Made by a program: the position numbers and the translations under genes | Notes under the pieces: generated by a model | The model's database searches: none | Seen by the model: the letters and a program-made list of their open reading frames with translations, nothing else | Told to the model about the DNA's origin: nothing | Assembly (NCBI RefSeq): GCF_010119545.1 | Contig: NZ_JAAEAA010000004.1 | Span: 1-64,000, forward strand | Source of the DNA: Pontibacter fetidus | Lineage (GTDB): Bacteria; Bacteroidota; Bacteroidia; Cytophagales; Hymenobacteraceae | Length of the DNA: 64,000 nucleotides | Direction of reading: 5' to 3' | Part shown: positions 9,146 to 18,077 of the stretch, piece by piece | How positions within the stretch are numbered: the first letter of the stretch is position 1 | Layout: the number at the start of each line of letters is the position of its first letter

Positions 9146-9435
9146 AGTTGTGATCAATGCAGTGTAATAAATAAGGTAACCCCAGAATTTTCTTTAAAGT
9201 AAAGCTAAACAATTTGGGCAACTATTTAGTAAATGGCTTTATTCTATCAGATAAAAGGCATTTCTTAGCAGATAAACAACACTATAAATAATACATAATC
9301 AGTTTAGGGCATAATCATATTTTACCATATTCATCTGCTAAAAATCCATAAACCCCTGTATATAAAACGGATTAAGTTTAACTATAACTACTTATATTGG
9401 AAGGGTTTAATCAAAAAATAAAAAAATACAGATTG

Positions 9436-9466
9436 TTGTATCTATATATTTCATATGCTATGTTTG
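9436..9466 (+). promoter_or_regulatory. Candidate Bacteroidota promoter in the 9146-9618 spacer
   Basis: TTG at 9436-9438 and TATGTTTG at 9459-9466 fit the TTTG / TAnnTTTG pattern with about 20 bp between them. It faces the gene at 9619, with a leader of roughly 145 bases. The rest of this 470-bp AT-rich spacer shows no gene. Confidence 0.4.
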
Positions 9467-9618
9467 TAGTACACAAAGAACTTTTTGATTTTTTCTGTTA
9501 AATACTTTTTTAAACACCACGAACTAAACTAGCCTTAGCAGCGTTCTCAGCAGGAATTTAATCGGCTTTATTCCACTGATATGCCACTGGCCCTGGTTCC
9601 TGGTTTTAGCAGACGAGC

Positions 9619-10314
9619 ATGGCAAACCAACAAGACAGTAAGATAGAAAACTTTGCTTTCGACTATCTGAAAAACTATTATACCCAACAGCACACAGTTG
9701 CCAACATACTGATCGGACAAGGGGAGAAAACCAAACGTGGCAGTGTTGCGGATGGCATGCTTGCCTTTAAGAAAGCTACCGGCGAAATATTTGTTGCCAA
9801 CATCAGCATGGAGCAATCGCAGCGCTTAACCGGTTTGCTTGTAAACTATAAAAAGAACGGCTTAAGTAAACTACGCCTGCTTACCCCGCTTTTGCTTGCT
9901 GCGCTCTGTTTTGCACTGGGCAAATCTATGGATAACATTCTTGTTATGTTAATTGCCCCAGTGGTTGTTGCACCCATAGGGTTTCTGCTTCATACACACT
10001 TTCTTAAAAAATACCTTAACCACCAGGTCGAAACGCTGCTCAACAATGTAAAACAAGTGCCTGCTGACGAGCAATGGATCGGTTTATCTATCAGTAGCCT
10101 GGTTTTCAGAAACAACCCGTTAGCTAAAATTGTATTGGATATGTGTCGCGACAAAGGCATCGGATTGATTACAGTTGGCCAGCGCAGTAAGGTGGTGCTG
10201 ATGCAACGCCCGCAAAACAAACCAAGCCGCCACAGCGATTACCTGAGATACTACGATTCGGAAGCAAATATCCGCCGCGCGATAGACGAAAACCACGTAC
10301 TGCGGGTAGCGTAA
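9619..10314 (+). CDS. Membrane-anchored protein of unknown function, possible nuclease-like N-domain
   Basis: The 231-residue protein has an N-terminal soluble part, two adjacent membrane helices (about 95-130, LLTPLLLAALCFALG and MLIAPVVVAPIGFLL) and a basic C-terminal domain. The N-terminal pattern GSVADGMLAF...GEIFVANISMEQS resembles the D...ExK layout of restriction-endonuclease-like folds, though the usual Glu/Lys pair is not clear. No named family is recognised. A strong terminator follows directly. Confidence 0.6.
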   Translation: MANQQDSKIENFAFDYLKNYYTQQHTVANILIGQGEKTKRGSVADGMLAFKKATGEIFVANISMEQSQRLTGLLVNYKKNGLSKLRLLTPLLLAALCFALGKSMDNILVMLIAPVVVAPIGFLLHTHFLKKYLNHQVETLLNNVKQVPADEQWIGLSISSLVFRNNPLAKIVLDMCRDKGIGLITVGQRSKVVLMQRPQNKPSRHSDYLRYYDSEANIRRAIDENHVLRVA

Positions 10315-10333
10315 AACACATGCCAATAGCAGT

Positions 10334-10376
10334 AAAAAGCTCCATGTTTCCTGAGAAGTGAAACATGGAGCTTTTT
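10334..10376 (+). terminator. Rho-independent terminator
   Basis: A 16-bp stem (AAAAAGCTCCATGTTT and its complement) with an 11-base loop ends in a T-run, just after the gene ending at 10314. Confidence 0.85.
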
Positions 10377-10469
10377 ATTTAGTACAATAACTAATTATTA
10401 CCCAGGCTTTAGCTATCTGAAAAGCTGGCAAAGCCTGGGTAATATGGTATTACTTTATACAAAGGTACT

Positions 10470-10847
10470 GTGGATATACTGCTTAAAATACTGGCTTATA
10501 GTTTGGGGTTGCTGTTGTTGGTTGCCTGCCGCGGCCAGGAACTAAAGCGTATGCCTGATACCCTGCCAGATATAAACGGGAAGATAAGCAGCCTTACCCA
10601 AACAGCCACTACACAAAATAACACGCATTTACAGTTGCTGGTAGAGGCCCCTCAGAATACCGAATCGGCTTACGCGCAAGCAAGTGTTAAAGTAGATGAT
10701 GATACCCTGATAGAGGACAAGGACGGGAAACGCTTAAAAGCCGGGCAGTTAAAAGAGGGCCAGCACGTAGAAGTATGGTTTAACGGTGCTGTAAGGGAGT
10801 CGATGCCGGTGCAGGCTACAGCTGTTGCCATCCGGGTAGGCAATTAG
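10470..10847 (+). CDS. Small lipoprotein with DUF3221-like domain
   Basis: A GTG start gives a 125-residue protein with a lipoprotein signal (LLLLVACRG, Cys20 as lipidation site). The C-terminal part follows the DUF3221/YobA pattern: a beta domain with DTLIEDKDGKRLKAGQLKEG then VEVWFNGAVRESMPVQATA. Function of the domain is unknown. Location at the cell envelope follows from the lipobox. Confidence 0.7.
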   Translation: MDILLKILAYSLGLLLLVACRGQELKRMPDTLPDINGKISSLTQTATTQNNTHLQLLVEAPQNTESAYAQASVKVDDDTLIEDKDGKRLKAGQLKEGQHVEVWFNGAVRESMPVQATAVAIRVGN

Positions 10848-11035
10848 CTATATGTTTAACTTAATAAAATCATTACAACAGGGTAGTAATAACTTGCTTG
10901 TATCCGTATAAAAATCTGGTAAAGTACCCAGACAGTATAGTTTAAAGGAACTTGCCTTGTCATTGTACTACTATAAACCTGTTGGCCGGTTAATATCCCT
11001 CTCATTCGTTAACCTTTCAGGACTAATTGCACCGT

Positions 11036-11479
11036 ATGAAACAAGCCCAATTAAATGAGATAAAGGTTGCGAACGCACAAGGCGAACATTATTTAACTAT
11101 AACCCAGCGGCCCTTGTATGTTTATGCCAAATGGAGCGGCCATATAACCAGCGACGATGTGATTAAAGCCGCTAACTTGTACCTGGAGTACGTTCAGGAA
11201 CACCCCTGCAACAAACTGCTTAACGATAAGTCTGATGTTACCGGCGACTGGGAAGACGCCAACGACTGGCTTGAGTTCGACTGGTTGCCTGCTGTGTATA
11301 AAGCAGGTTTAAGGTGTCTGGCTCATGTGTATTCCCTTAGCATGTTCAGTCAGCTGTCTGCCCGCGACCTGCGCGATCGGGTAATGCCCCCGCTGCTAAT
11401 GAAAAACTTTATGGATTTTGAGGCTGCAGAAAAATGGCTACTGGCCTGCAAACCCAATAACTATAGTATGCCCGCCTAA
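11036..11479 (+). CDS. STAS/SpoIIAA-like small protein, paralogue of 41717-42142
   Basis: About 147 residues using the ATG at 11036 (an in-frame TTG lies nine bases upstream). A soluble alpha/beta protein with a core LLNDKSDVTGDWEDANDWLE, then WLPAVYKAGLRCLAHVYS. The protein at 41717-42142 shares the same skeleton (LNDNRNLVGRWDQSLNWIKE, WLPYAVKSGLKRFAHV). Such proteins in Bacteroidota are usually called STAS/SpoIIAA-like. No enzymatic motif is seen. Role unknown. Confidence 0.7.
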   Translation: MKQAQLNEIKVANAQGEHYLTITQRPLYVYAKWSGHITSDDVIKAANLYLEYVQEHPCNKLLNDKSDVTGDWEDANDWLEFDWLPAVYKAGLRCLAHVYSLSMFSQLSARDLRDRVMPPLLMKNFMDFEAAEKWLLACKPNNYSMPA

Positions 11480-11496
11480 CCAACCTGAACAATAGC

Positions 11497-11694
11497 TTAC
11501 AGCGCGTTGTCTGCCAGGGCAGCCGGAGCTTCATATACTACTTCAACAGTATCCAAAACTATAGTTGCTACCGGCTCTTCGTAAGCAACAGGTTTCGCTA
11601 CTATAGTAGCACCAGATTTTTCTACGCTTGTAGCTTCCTGACATACAAGACCAAAACCGAATAAAGAGGCAGATAAAAGAACTAGGATTTTCAT
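11497..11694 (-). CDS. Small exported protein, unknown
   Basis: Using ATG at 11694 (MKILVLLSASLFGFGLVC) gives 65 residues: a signal peptide with a Cys at 18 that could serve as a lipobox, then a Val/Ala/Glu-rich tail with two ATIV words encoded by ACTATAGT-type DNA. The longer open frame upstream adds an improbable hydrophobic leader and is not used. No family recognised. Confidence 0.5.
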   Translation of the reverse strand: MKILVLLSASLFGFGLVCQEATSVEKSGATIVAKPVAYEEPVATIVLDTVEVVYEAPAALADNAL

Positions 11695-11963
11695 AATTGT
11701 AAGTATTAATAGTGTAAAACATGTAATTGATGTAGCAAAGATATTATACAGTACTATGTAATGCAAGCTACTGTTTCATGTATTACTACTAACTTATACC
11801 AACAACCTGTTTTTCTCCGTGAACGGGCTGTTTAAGCAGATTAAAATTTCCAACAAAAAAGCGGTTTCCTATCGTTTACCCACCTCCGGGCGGAAGCTTA
11901 TTTTTAGCCTGGTCCCGCAAATCCCCGCTTATTCAGCTATATTTACTTGGTATTTTAAAATCT

Positions 11964-13451
11964 ATGGATCAAAACCTAACACAACAACCACCTGAAACGC
12001 AGGAGAAGCATACCGGCTTTAAGCGCGAAATAACCTTATTTGATGCCATCATGATCGTGACAGGCGGCATGATTGGCTCAGGCATTTTTATAGTTACCGC
12101 TGATATTTCCAGAACGGTAGTTACACCTGCTAACATGCTGCTTGTCTGGGTTGTATCCGGTTTCCTGACTATAGTTGGGGCTATCAGTTATGGCGAACTA
12201 TCAGCTATGTTCCCGAAAGTAGGCGGGCAATATGTTTACCTAAAGGAGGCTTACAACAAACTGGTAGCTTTCCTGTATGGCTGGACGCTGTTCCTGGTAA
12301 TACAGACCGGGGTGATAGCAGCAGTGGGCGTGGCCTTTGCAAAATTTACCGGAGTTATCTTTCCGTGGTTCTCCGAAAAAAATGTGCTGCTTAGCATAGG
12401 CGGGTTTACCTTTACTACTGTGCAGTTGCTGGCTATCGTCAGTATCATTTATTTAACTTACATCAACTCAAGGGGTGTAAAAAGTGGCAAACTGATACAG
12501 AACATTTTTGGCAGCACCAAGCTCATTGCCTTGTTCGGGCTTATCCTGATGGGCTTCCTTTTTGGCGTTAACGATACTGCTATACAGGCCAACTTCTCTG
12601 ATTTCTGGGGAGCACAAACAGCTACCGATGGCACAGCACTTTTACCCCCAACAGGTATTGCACTGGTTACAGCTATAGGTATGGCTATGGTGGGCGCGCT
12701 TTTCTCTTCTGATTCCTGGAACAACATTGGCTTTTCGGGAGATGAGATCGTGAACCCGAAACGAACTATCGTTTTAAGTATGGTGATCGGGTCTGCACTG
12801 GTAACCGGCATTTACCTGCTTATTAACCTGGTTTACCTGCTGGTGTTGCCAATGCACGGCAGCGCCACCGCAACCGACGTGCTAGGTCAGGGCATTACAT
12901 TCGCCAACAACGACCGCGTGGCCACAGCAGTAGCCGAAATAATAGGCGGATACAAAGCAACTATAGCTATTGCCGTATTAATTATGGTATCTACGTTTGG
13001 CTGCAACAATGGCGCTATTCTTTCGGGGGCGCGGGTGTATTATGCCATTGCCCGCGATGGGTTATTTTTCGCGAAAATGGGCCAGCTAAATAAAAACGGC
13101 GTACCTGCCGCTGCCCTTTGGTTACAGTGCATCTGGGCCTGCCTCCTTTGCCTGTCCGGCTCTTACAACGACCTCCTGGACTATGTGATTTTTGCTGTGA
13201 TGCTGTTTTATATATTAACCATAATTGGCGTGTTTGTACTTCGGGTAAAACGCCCGGACTTACCACGACCTTACAAGGCATTTGGTTACCCGGTATTGCC
13301 TGCTATGTACATCCTGCTGGCATCAGCTATCTGTGTTATCCTGCTTATCTATAAACCAGACTTTACCTGGCCAGGGCTGATTATTGTAAGCTTAGGCATC
13401 CCGGTTTATTATCTTTTCGGAAGCAAATTCTCGAAACAGCAAGCAGGTTAA
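11964..13451 (+). CDS. APC-family amino acid permease
   Basis: The 495-residue inner-membrane protein has about 12 helices. Helix 1 carries the substrate-binding GMIGSGIF (residues 36-43), the hallmark of amino acid/polyamine/cation permeases. The rest follows the LAT-like branch (SDSWNNIGFSGDEIVNPKRT near 253-272 and PYKAFGYPVLP near 430-440). It probably exchanges or imports neutral amino acids; substrate is not predictable. It is monocistronic, with a strong terminator just after it. Confidence 0.92.
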   Translation: MDQNLTQQPPETQEKHTGFKREITLFDAIMIVTGGMIGSGIFIVTADISRTVVTPANMLLVWVVSGFLTIVGAISYGELSAMFPKVGGQYVYLKEAYNKLVAFLYGWTLFLVIQTGVIAAVGVAFAKFTGVIFPWFSEKNVLLSIGGFTFTTVQLLAIVSIIYLTYINSRGVKSGKLIQNIFGSTKLIALFGLILMGFLFGVNDTAIQANFSDFWGAQTATDGTALLPPTGIALVTAIGMAMVGALFSSDSWNNIGFSGDEIVNPKRTIVLSMVIGSALVTGIYLLINLVYLLVLPMHGSATATDVLGQGITFANNDRVATAVAEIIGGYKATIAIAVLIMVSTFGCNNGAILSGARVYYAIARDGLFFAKMGQLNKNGVPAAALWLQCIWACLLCLSGSYNDLLDYVIFAVMLFYILTIIGVFVLRVKRPDLPRPYKAFGYPVLPAMYILLASAICVILLIYKPDFTWPGLIIVSLGIPVYYLFGSKFSKQQAG

Positions 13452-13473
13452 TAAAAGTAACCAACATTTTTGT

Positions 13474-13503
13474 AAGCGCCTGCTTTGTACAAAGCAGGCG
13501 CTT
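13474..13503 (+). terminator. Rho-independent terminator
   Basis: Perfect 14-bp arms (AAGCGCCTGCTTTG) with a 2-base gap, followed by T-rich sequence, 22 bp after the permease stop. Confidence 0.9.
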
Positions 13504-13808
13504 TTGTTTTTAAGCATTTACATGTAGCTATAGTTTGGATGCAAAGCTTTAAGCGTTATCTGCTAAGATGCATCCTATAAACTTATAGCTAATAGGGCCT
13601 GGCCGGTTCAATTATATCAGAACAAGAAAAAATTTAATGCAAACTGAGGCGGATATTGCTATCAATCACTTTCCTGATTACAAGTTTTAACAGCACGCAT
13701 TACCACAAATAGTGCAAATAAAAAAAGAAACTTTTATAGTTTACCTTCGTTACTTTATTTAATATCCCCCTTATAAAATACAATCCGGTTATATTAAATA
13801 ATGTACTT
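13504..13808. other. AT-rich spacer without a gene
   Basis: Contains a CTATAGTTTGG copy near 13529 and AT-rich sequence upstream of the next gene; no ORF or clear promoter is seen. Confidence 0.5.
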
Positions 13809-14474
13809 ATGAGGCTATACAATACTATCTTATCTCAAAAGAGCTCAATAATCACTGCATCTGTTCTATATTTTTTAGCTATAGTTTTGCTAGCTTTTAT
13901 TGGGCTACAGCCTTTTGTAAAGGTCTCGGACCTGACCCGTGATGTGTCAACTATAAACGGCGGGAAATTTTATTATGGCTTTCTGTCAAGTATAGGTATC
14001 CTTCTATGGTGCAGCACAGCTACCATCTGCCTTGCCTTTACTTATCTATTATTTAAAATGAACATAAAGATCAATGCCTTCGTTTTTTGTGCCGGTCTTT
14101 TAACTACCATGTTACTTTTTGATGACCTCTTCCTGATACACGAATATGTGGCGCCTAAACGTTTAGGGATTAGCGAAGAAATCGTTAAAGCAATTTACCC
14201 CTCCGCTATTCTGCTTTTCCTCATTTTCTTCCGCGAACAGATCTTTAGTTCTTCTTATTTTGTGTTTTTGTCGTCTTTAGGTTTTCTGGCTTTATCAATA
14301 GTAATTGATTCGTTTATACCCCAAAACATGCCCCACCAGTACTTATTTGAGGATGGCTTTAAGTTTATGGGTATTGTGGGCTGGTTTTATTACCTGAGCA
14401 GCACGTGCTACACGCTTTCTAAAAATACCCTTGTAAAACAGAATCAAGAAGAACATATGGTCATTAATCAGTAA
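13809..14474 (+). CDS. Polytopic membrane protein of unknown function
   Basis: The 221-residue protein has about seven hydrophobic segments. It includes an acidic/aromatic stretch DDLFLIHEYVAPKRLGI near 103-119, which may be functionally important because it holds D, D, H and E close to a membrane face. No family is recognised. Codon use is AT-richer than its neighbours, but it still holds ACTATAGT-type words, so it appears resident. Confidence 0.65.
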   Translation: MRLYNTILSQKSSIITASVLYFLAIVLLAFIGLQPFVKVSDLTRDVSTINGGKFYYGFLSSIGILLWCSTATICLAFTYLLFKMNIKINAFVFCAGLLTTMLLFDDLFLIHEYVAPKRLGISEEIVKAIYPSAILLFLIFFREQIFSSSYFVFLSSLGFLALSIVIDSFIPQNMPHQYLFEDGFKFMGIVGWFYYLSSTCYTLSKNTLVKQNQEEHMVINQ

Positions 14475-14605
14475 TAGTTTACCCAGCACACAGCATTTAT
14501 ACCTATAATTTTAAGACACCCTGATACTACCACATCCACTGCACAACTATAGTTTGGCTGCCTTATTTGCGGCATGCGTATAGGTAACCTATACAATCCA
14601 ACTAT

Positions 14606-15259
14606 ATGAGTACCGTATACTTTATAAGTGGCCTGGGCGCAGACGAGCGCATGTTTCATAACCTGAAGCTGAAGTGCAAACACATTGCGTATGTGCATTG
14701 GATAGAACCCGAAACTGACGAGAGCCTGCACGAATACGCCAAACGCCTCCTGCCCCAGATCCATCACCCCAACCCCATTCTGGTAGGCATGTCGTTTGGC
14801 GGTGTGGTAGCTATTGAACTGGCCAAGATCATCGACCCTAAATTAACGATACTTATCTCGAGTATGGCCAGTAGCAGATCGTTGCCGTGGTACTATAATT
14901 TTATGGGCTGGCTCCGGCTACACAAGATTGTTCCGGTACCCCTCATGAAGCGTTTTCACTTTTTAGCGCCCATGCTTTTTGGTGCAGCCACTTACGAAGA
15001 AAAAGCGACCCTGAAACAGGTAATACTCGAAACCGACCCTCATTTTCTGCGCTGGGCGCTGGGGCAGTTGTTAACCTGGCACCAACCCGACCATTACGAG
15101 CACGTGACCATGATCCACGGCACCGCCGACCGCATCCTGCCCATACGCTATCACCACAACATCATCCGTATAAAAAATGCCGGACACCTGATGGTTTTGA
15201 GCCATGCTAAAGAGATAAGTGCTATCTTAGACGATTTAATCGGAGATTGTACCCCATGA
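14606..15259 (+). CDS. Alpha/beta hydrolase
   Basis: The 217-residue protein has a full catalytic set: nucleophile elbow GMSFGG (61-66, Ser63), Asp in HGTADRILP (near 175) and His in NAGHLMVL (near 193). This is an esterase/lipase-like fold; the substrate is unknown. Its TGA overlaps the ATG of the next small gene (ATGA at 15256-15259), so the two are translationally coupled, and an FAD oxidoreductase follows immediately. The three genes form one operon. Confidence 0.85.
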   Translation: MSTVYFISGLGADERMFHNLKLKCKHIAYVHWIEPETDESLHEYAKRLLPQIHHPNPILVGMSFGGVVAIELAKIIDPKLTILISSMASSRSLPWYYNFMGWLRLHKIVPVPLMKRFHFLAPMLFGAATYEEKATLKQVILETDPHFLRWALGQLLTWHQPDHYEHVTMIHGTADRILPIRYHHNIIRIKNAGHLMVLSHAKEISAILDDLIGDCTP

Positions 15260-15507
15260 CAGACAAGAACAGATACATTGCCAGAACTATAAACGGCCCC
15301 GAAGTGGAGCTGACCCAGGCCACTATTATCCGGAGCAACAACCTTTACCCTTTCGGGAAGCACAACTACGCCATTTACGAAACACCAAACGGGCAATTTG
15401 TGAAAGGCATGAACAATGGCGAGCGCGAAATTATGCTTACCTCTTATGAGCTGATCGAAGAAAGCGAAGCCCGCAACTATAGCCACCCCTATTACCGCGA
15501 AGACTAA
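15256..15507 (+). CDS. Small conserved-looking protein in hydrolase/oxidoreductase operon
   Basis: The ATG at 15256 overlaps the stop of the hydrolase, giving 83 residues (MTDKNRYIARTING start). The protein is soluble and mixed alpha/beta with aromatic residues (YPFGKHNYAIYETPNG). An in-frame TTG upstream is rejected because the ATGA overlap is more convincing. The FAD oxidoreductase starts only 2 bp after its stop. No family recognised; position suggests a partner of one of the two enzymes. Confidence 0.7.
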   Translation: MTDKNRYIARTINGPEVELTQATIIRSNNLYPFGKHNYAIYETPNGQFVKGMNNGEREIMLTSYELIEESEARNYSHPYYRED

Positions 15508-15509
15508 CT

Positions 15510-16649
15510 ATGCAATTCAGTTTCTGGGAGCAGCAAACGTATTTCAGTAACATTGATGTGCTGGTGGTGGGCAGCGGTATAGTTGGCCTGAATGCCGCTT
15601 TGCACCTGAAAACTACGCAGCCTGCGCTTAAAGTTGTAGTTGTAGAAAGAGGTTTGTTACCAACCGGAGCCAGTTCTAAAAATGCCGGCTTCGCCTGTTT
15701 CGGCAGCCCCACCGAGTTGCTGGACGACCTGACCCACCATACCGAAGACGAAGTTTTCAGTTTGGTAGAGCGCCGCTGGAAAGGCCTGCAACGCCTGCGA
15801 AAGAATTTAGGCGATGTAACTATAGATTACCATAACTGGGGTGGGTACGAGCTGTTTGAACCGGCACAGGAGCAACTTTACCAGCAAAGTATAACCCAAC
15901 TCGCTTACCTTAACAAGCACCTGCAACCTATAGTTGGCGAACCGGAAGTATACCGCGTAGCCGATGAAAAAATTAGCACCTTCGGATTTAAAGGCATCAG
16001 TCACCTGTTGGAAAGTACCGCCGAAGGCCAGATTGATACCGGTAAAATGATTCTGGCGCTCACCCAAAAAGTGCAGGCCCTGGGCGTTATTATTCTTAAT
16101 AACCTGGAAGTAAAGCAGCTGCACGACCAGGGCACAACTATAGTTGCCACCACCAATAACGATATAGATTTGAAAGCCCGTGCCGCCCTGGTTGCTACCA
16201 ATGGTTTTGCCCGTCAGCTTTTGCCAGAGCTACAGGTGGTGCCTGCCCGCGCACAGGTATTGATAACCAAACCAATTTCTGGGTTAAAGCTAAAGGGTAC
16301 GTTCCATTACGATAAAGGCTATTACTACTTCCGTAACATCGGTAACCGGGTATTATTTGGTGGCGCCCGCAACCTCGATTTTAAAACCGAAGAAACTATG
16401 GAGCCAGGCCTCACCGACCTGGTACAAAACAGACTGGAAGAGCTTTTAAAACAGGTAATACTGCCTGCCACCAATTTTGAGATAGAACAACGCTGGAGCG
16501 GTATTATGGGCATGGGGCCGGCTAAAACAACTATAGTTCAACCAGTTTCGGAGCGGGTAAGTTGTGCCGTACGTATGGGCGGTATGGGCGTAGCCATCGG
16601 CTCGTTGGTAGGCGAAGAAGGCGCTGAACTTATATTACAGCAACTATAG
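15510..16649 (+). CDS. FAD-dependent oxidoreductase (DadA/glycine oxidase-like)
   Basis: The 379-residue protein begins with a Rossmann dinucleotide fold (VDVLVVGSGIVGLNAALHL, GxGxxG near residues 22-27) and an acidic VVERG strand end for ribose binding. The DAO-type middle and C-terminal region includes FRNIGNRVLFGGAR and a closing MGGMGVAIGSLVGE. It probably oxidises an amine or amino acid with FAD. Third gene of a tightly packed operon; a terminator follows. Confidence 0.87.
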   Translation: MQFSFWEQQTYFSNIDVLVVGSGIVGLNAALHLKTTQPALKVVVVERGLLPTGASSKNAGFACFGSPTELLDDLTHHTEDEVFSLVERRWKGLQRLRKNLGDVTIDYHNWGGYELFEPAQEQLYQQSITQLAYLNKHLQPIVGEPEVYRVADEKISTFGFKGISHLLESTAEGQIDTGKMILALTQKVQALGVIILNNLEVKQLHDQGTTIVATTNNDIDLKARAALVATNGFARQLLPELQVVPARAQVLITKPISGLKLKGTFHYDKGYYYFRNIGNRVLFGGARNLDFKTEETMEPGLTDLVQNRLEELLKQVILPATNFEIEQRWSGIMGMGPAKTTIVQPVSERVSCAVRMGGMGVAIGSLVGEEGAELILQQL

Positions 16650-16672
16650 TCAGCAAAAATAAAGGGCATTAA

Positions 16673-16705
16673 AAAAGGGAAGTTGCATAGCGTAACTTCC
16701 CTTTT
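16673..16705. terminator. Bidirectional terminator
   Basis: Arms AAAAGGGAAGTT / AACTTCCCTTTT with a 9-base loop lie between the converging genes ending at 16649 (+) and 16728 (-). Confidence 0.85.
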
Positions 16706-16727
16706 CAGTGGTAACTGATCTTGTAAT

Positions 16728-16937
16728 TTAAGCCGATATCCATTTGTGTGTTGGGTTTTGGGTCTGGTGCATTTGTCTCTGAGAAATCTCTTTCTCCGCT
16801 TTGTAGAATTGCTGATACTCGTCTTCGCTCAACTCCTCCCGAAGGGCAATATGGAAGCTGGCAAGCTGTGGGTAGAGTTTGTTCCGCTCCTGGCGTTCCT
16901 GTGGGCTGTCGGTGTTAAAGTCATAAAAGCTTTTCAT
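16728..16937 (-). CDS. Small helical cytosolic protein, unknown
   Basis: Encodes 69 highly charged residues (MKSFYDFNTDSPQERQERNK...), predicted helical, with no signal or membrane segment. It is bordered by a terminator on its 3' side and an AT-rich spacer on its 5' side, as a real gene would be. No family recognised. Confidence 0.6.
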   Translation of the reverse strand: MKSFYDFNTDSPQERQERNKLYPQLASFHIALREELSEDEYQQFYKAEKEISQRQMHQTQNPTHKWISA

Positions 16938-17075
16938 TGTTTGTTTTAGGTTTAATTAACTGATTTATAATTGATTGAAAGCATTAATACTACCTCTTTC
17001 AAAAATTTGTTTTCTATATAGCTGTCAAAAAGTAAACAGTTACCATCTGCCTTTTCAGAGCACTTAAAAATAAAA

Positions 17076-17104
17076 ACCGGCCATACTTTGTACGTATAGC
17101 CGGT
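17076..17104. terminator. Terminator-like hairpin
   Basis: ACCGGCCATAC pairs with GTATAGCCGGT (one mismatch) with a 7-base loop, downstream of the small gene at 17157-17312 on the - strand and flanked by A- and T-rich DNA. Confidence 0.7.
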
Positions 17105-17156
17105 CTGTTATTCTTATAGTTATCCTTGTTTATAACTGCCTTTTACCTACGGTTTA

Positions 17157-17312
17157 TCAGTTATTTGGTAACTGAATCAGTTGCGCTGCGCCTGTAACTA
17201 TAGCTGTAGTTCTGTTTACCGGGTTTTCGGGTACAGCCCTAGCACTGGCAGCAATAGAACCCAACAAGAAAACAGCCACTAACAAATAAGCAATAATCGT
17301 TTTTATATTCTT
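17157..17312 (-). CDS. Small exported protein, unknown
   Basis: ATG at 17312 gives 51 residues: a clear signal peptide (MKNIKTIIAYLLVAVFLLGS, cleavage near ASA-R) and a short tail of about 25 residues (VPENPVNRTTAIVTGAAQ). The longer upstream start adds an unlikely leader. It resembles the small exported protein at 11497-11694 in layout but not clearly in sequence. Confidence 0.55.
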   Translation of the reverse strand, partial: KNIKTIIAYLLVAVFLLGSIAASARAVPENPVNRTTAIVTGAAQLIQLPNN

Positions 17313-17504
17313 CATACTCTCAATTTTTTCAGGGAGCAATTGTATCACTACTACAATGCATGTGCCTGTTCAATTTCAAGTGTTGTGCCAATTTTGCAAA
17401 AATCTACATTTTAAATAAATTATATTATTGATAATCAGTAAAATATAATTAAAAATCATCAATAACGCATCAACCTGCATCGTAAAACTATGGTTACCAA
17501 ACAC

Positions 17505-17532
17505 AAAAGCCCGGCTACTGTACCGGGCTTTT
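17505..17532. terminator. Rho-independent terminator
   Basis: AAAAGCCCGG / CCGGGCTTTT with an 8-base loop, just past the - strand gene ending at 17553. Confidence 0.85.
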
Positions 17533-17552
17533 GTGCTATAGTTGCAAAAGGG

Positions 17553-18065
17553 CTAGTCAAACATCCGCATCAGTATCGGGAAAAAGATGACCACCATAAT
17601 AGCCACTTTGCTTTCCATCATTATTTTCAGGTACAAGCCGGCACTGGTCAGCATTTCCGAAGTTAGCTCAGGCAGGTCGCTGTTTATCAATAAAATGCCT
17701 TTACCAAAACTAAAGGTAGCCTGCTTAAACATAACACAGGTATTGCCCGCCATATCCTTTATGGTAACATCCCGCGACAACGTTTTAGAGGTTAGCATGT
17801 AGTTCTCACCGTTGCTGAGCTGTATCCGTGTATTACCAAAAACAGAAGTATGAGCAACAGCTACTTGCTCGCCGTTATACAGGATTTCTACATCCTGGTC
17901 AAACCAGCCTTGCTGTTTAAAGACAAATGTGCCCTTTGCCGAAGTATAGGCCGCGTCATAACTAAACCAGCTCCCAAAGGCAAGATTACCCACATGCAAA
18001 CCATCGGCAAATGTGTCATACGCGCGGCTGCCCCAGCTTTTCTGTTTCCAGTACAGTGTTTTCAT
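17553..18065 (-). CDS. Beta-rich protein with C-terminal membrane helix, unknown
   Basis: The ATG at 18065 (MKTLYWKQKSWGS) gives 170 residues; an adjacent upstream TTG is ignored. The body is beta-strand rich with repeated short strands (GTFVFKQQGWFDQDVEILYNG, NTCVMFKQATFSFGKG), similar in feel to LURP/tubby-like folds, and ends in one membrane helix (VAIMVVIFFPILMRMF). It lies 12 bp after the metallopeptidase gene on the same strand and is probably co-transcribed with it. No family assigned. Confidence 0.65.
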   Translation of the reverse strand: MKTLYWKQKSWGSRAYDTFADGLHVGNLAFGSWFSYDAAYTSAKGTFVFKQQGWFDQDVEILYNGEQVAVAHTSVFGNTRIQLSNGENYMLTSKTLSRDVTIKDMAGNTCVMFKQATFSFGKGILLINSDLPELTSEMLTSAGLYLKIMMESKVAIMVVIFFPILMRMFD

Positions 18066-18077
18066 CAACTATAGTTT

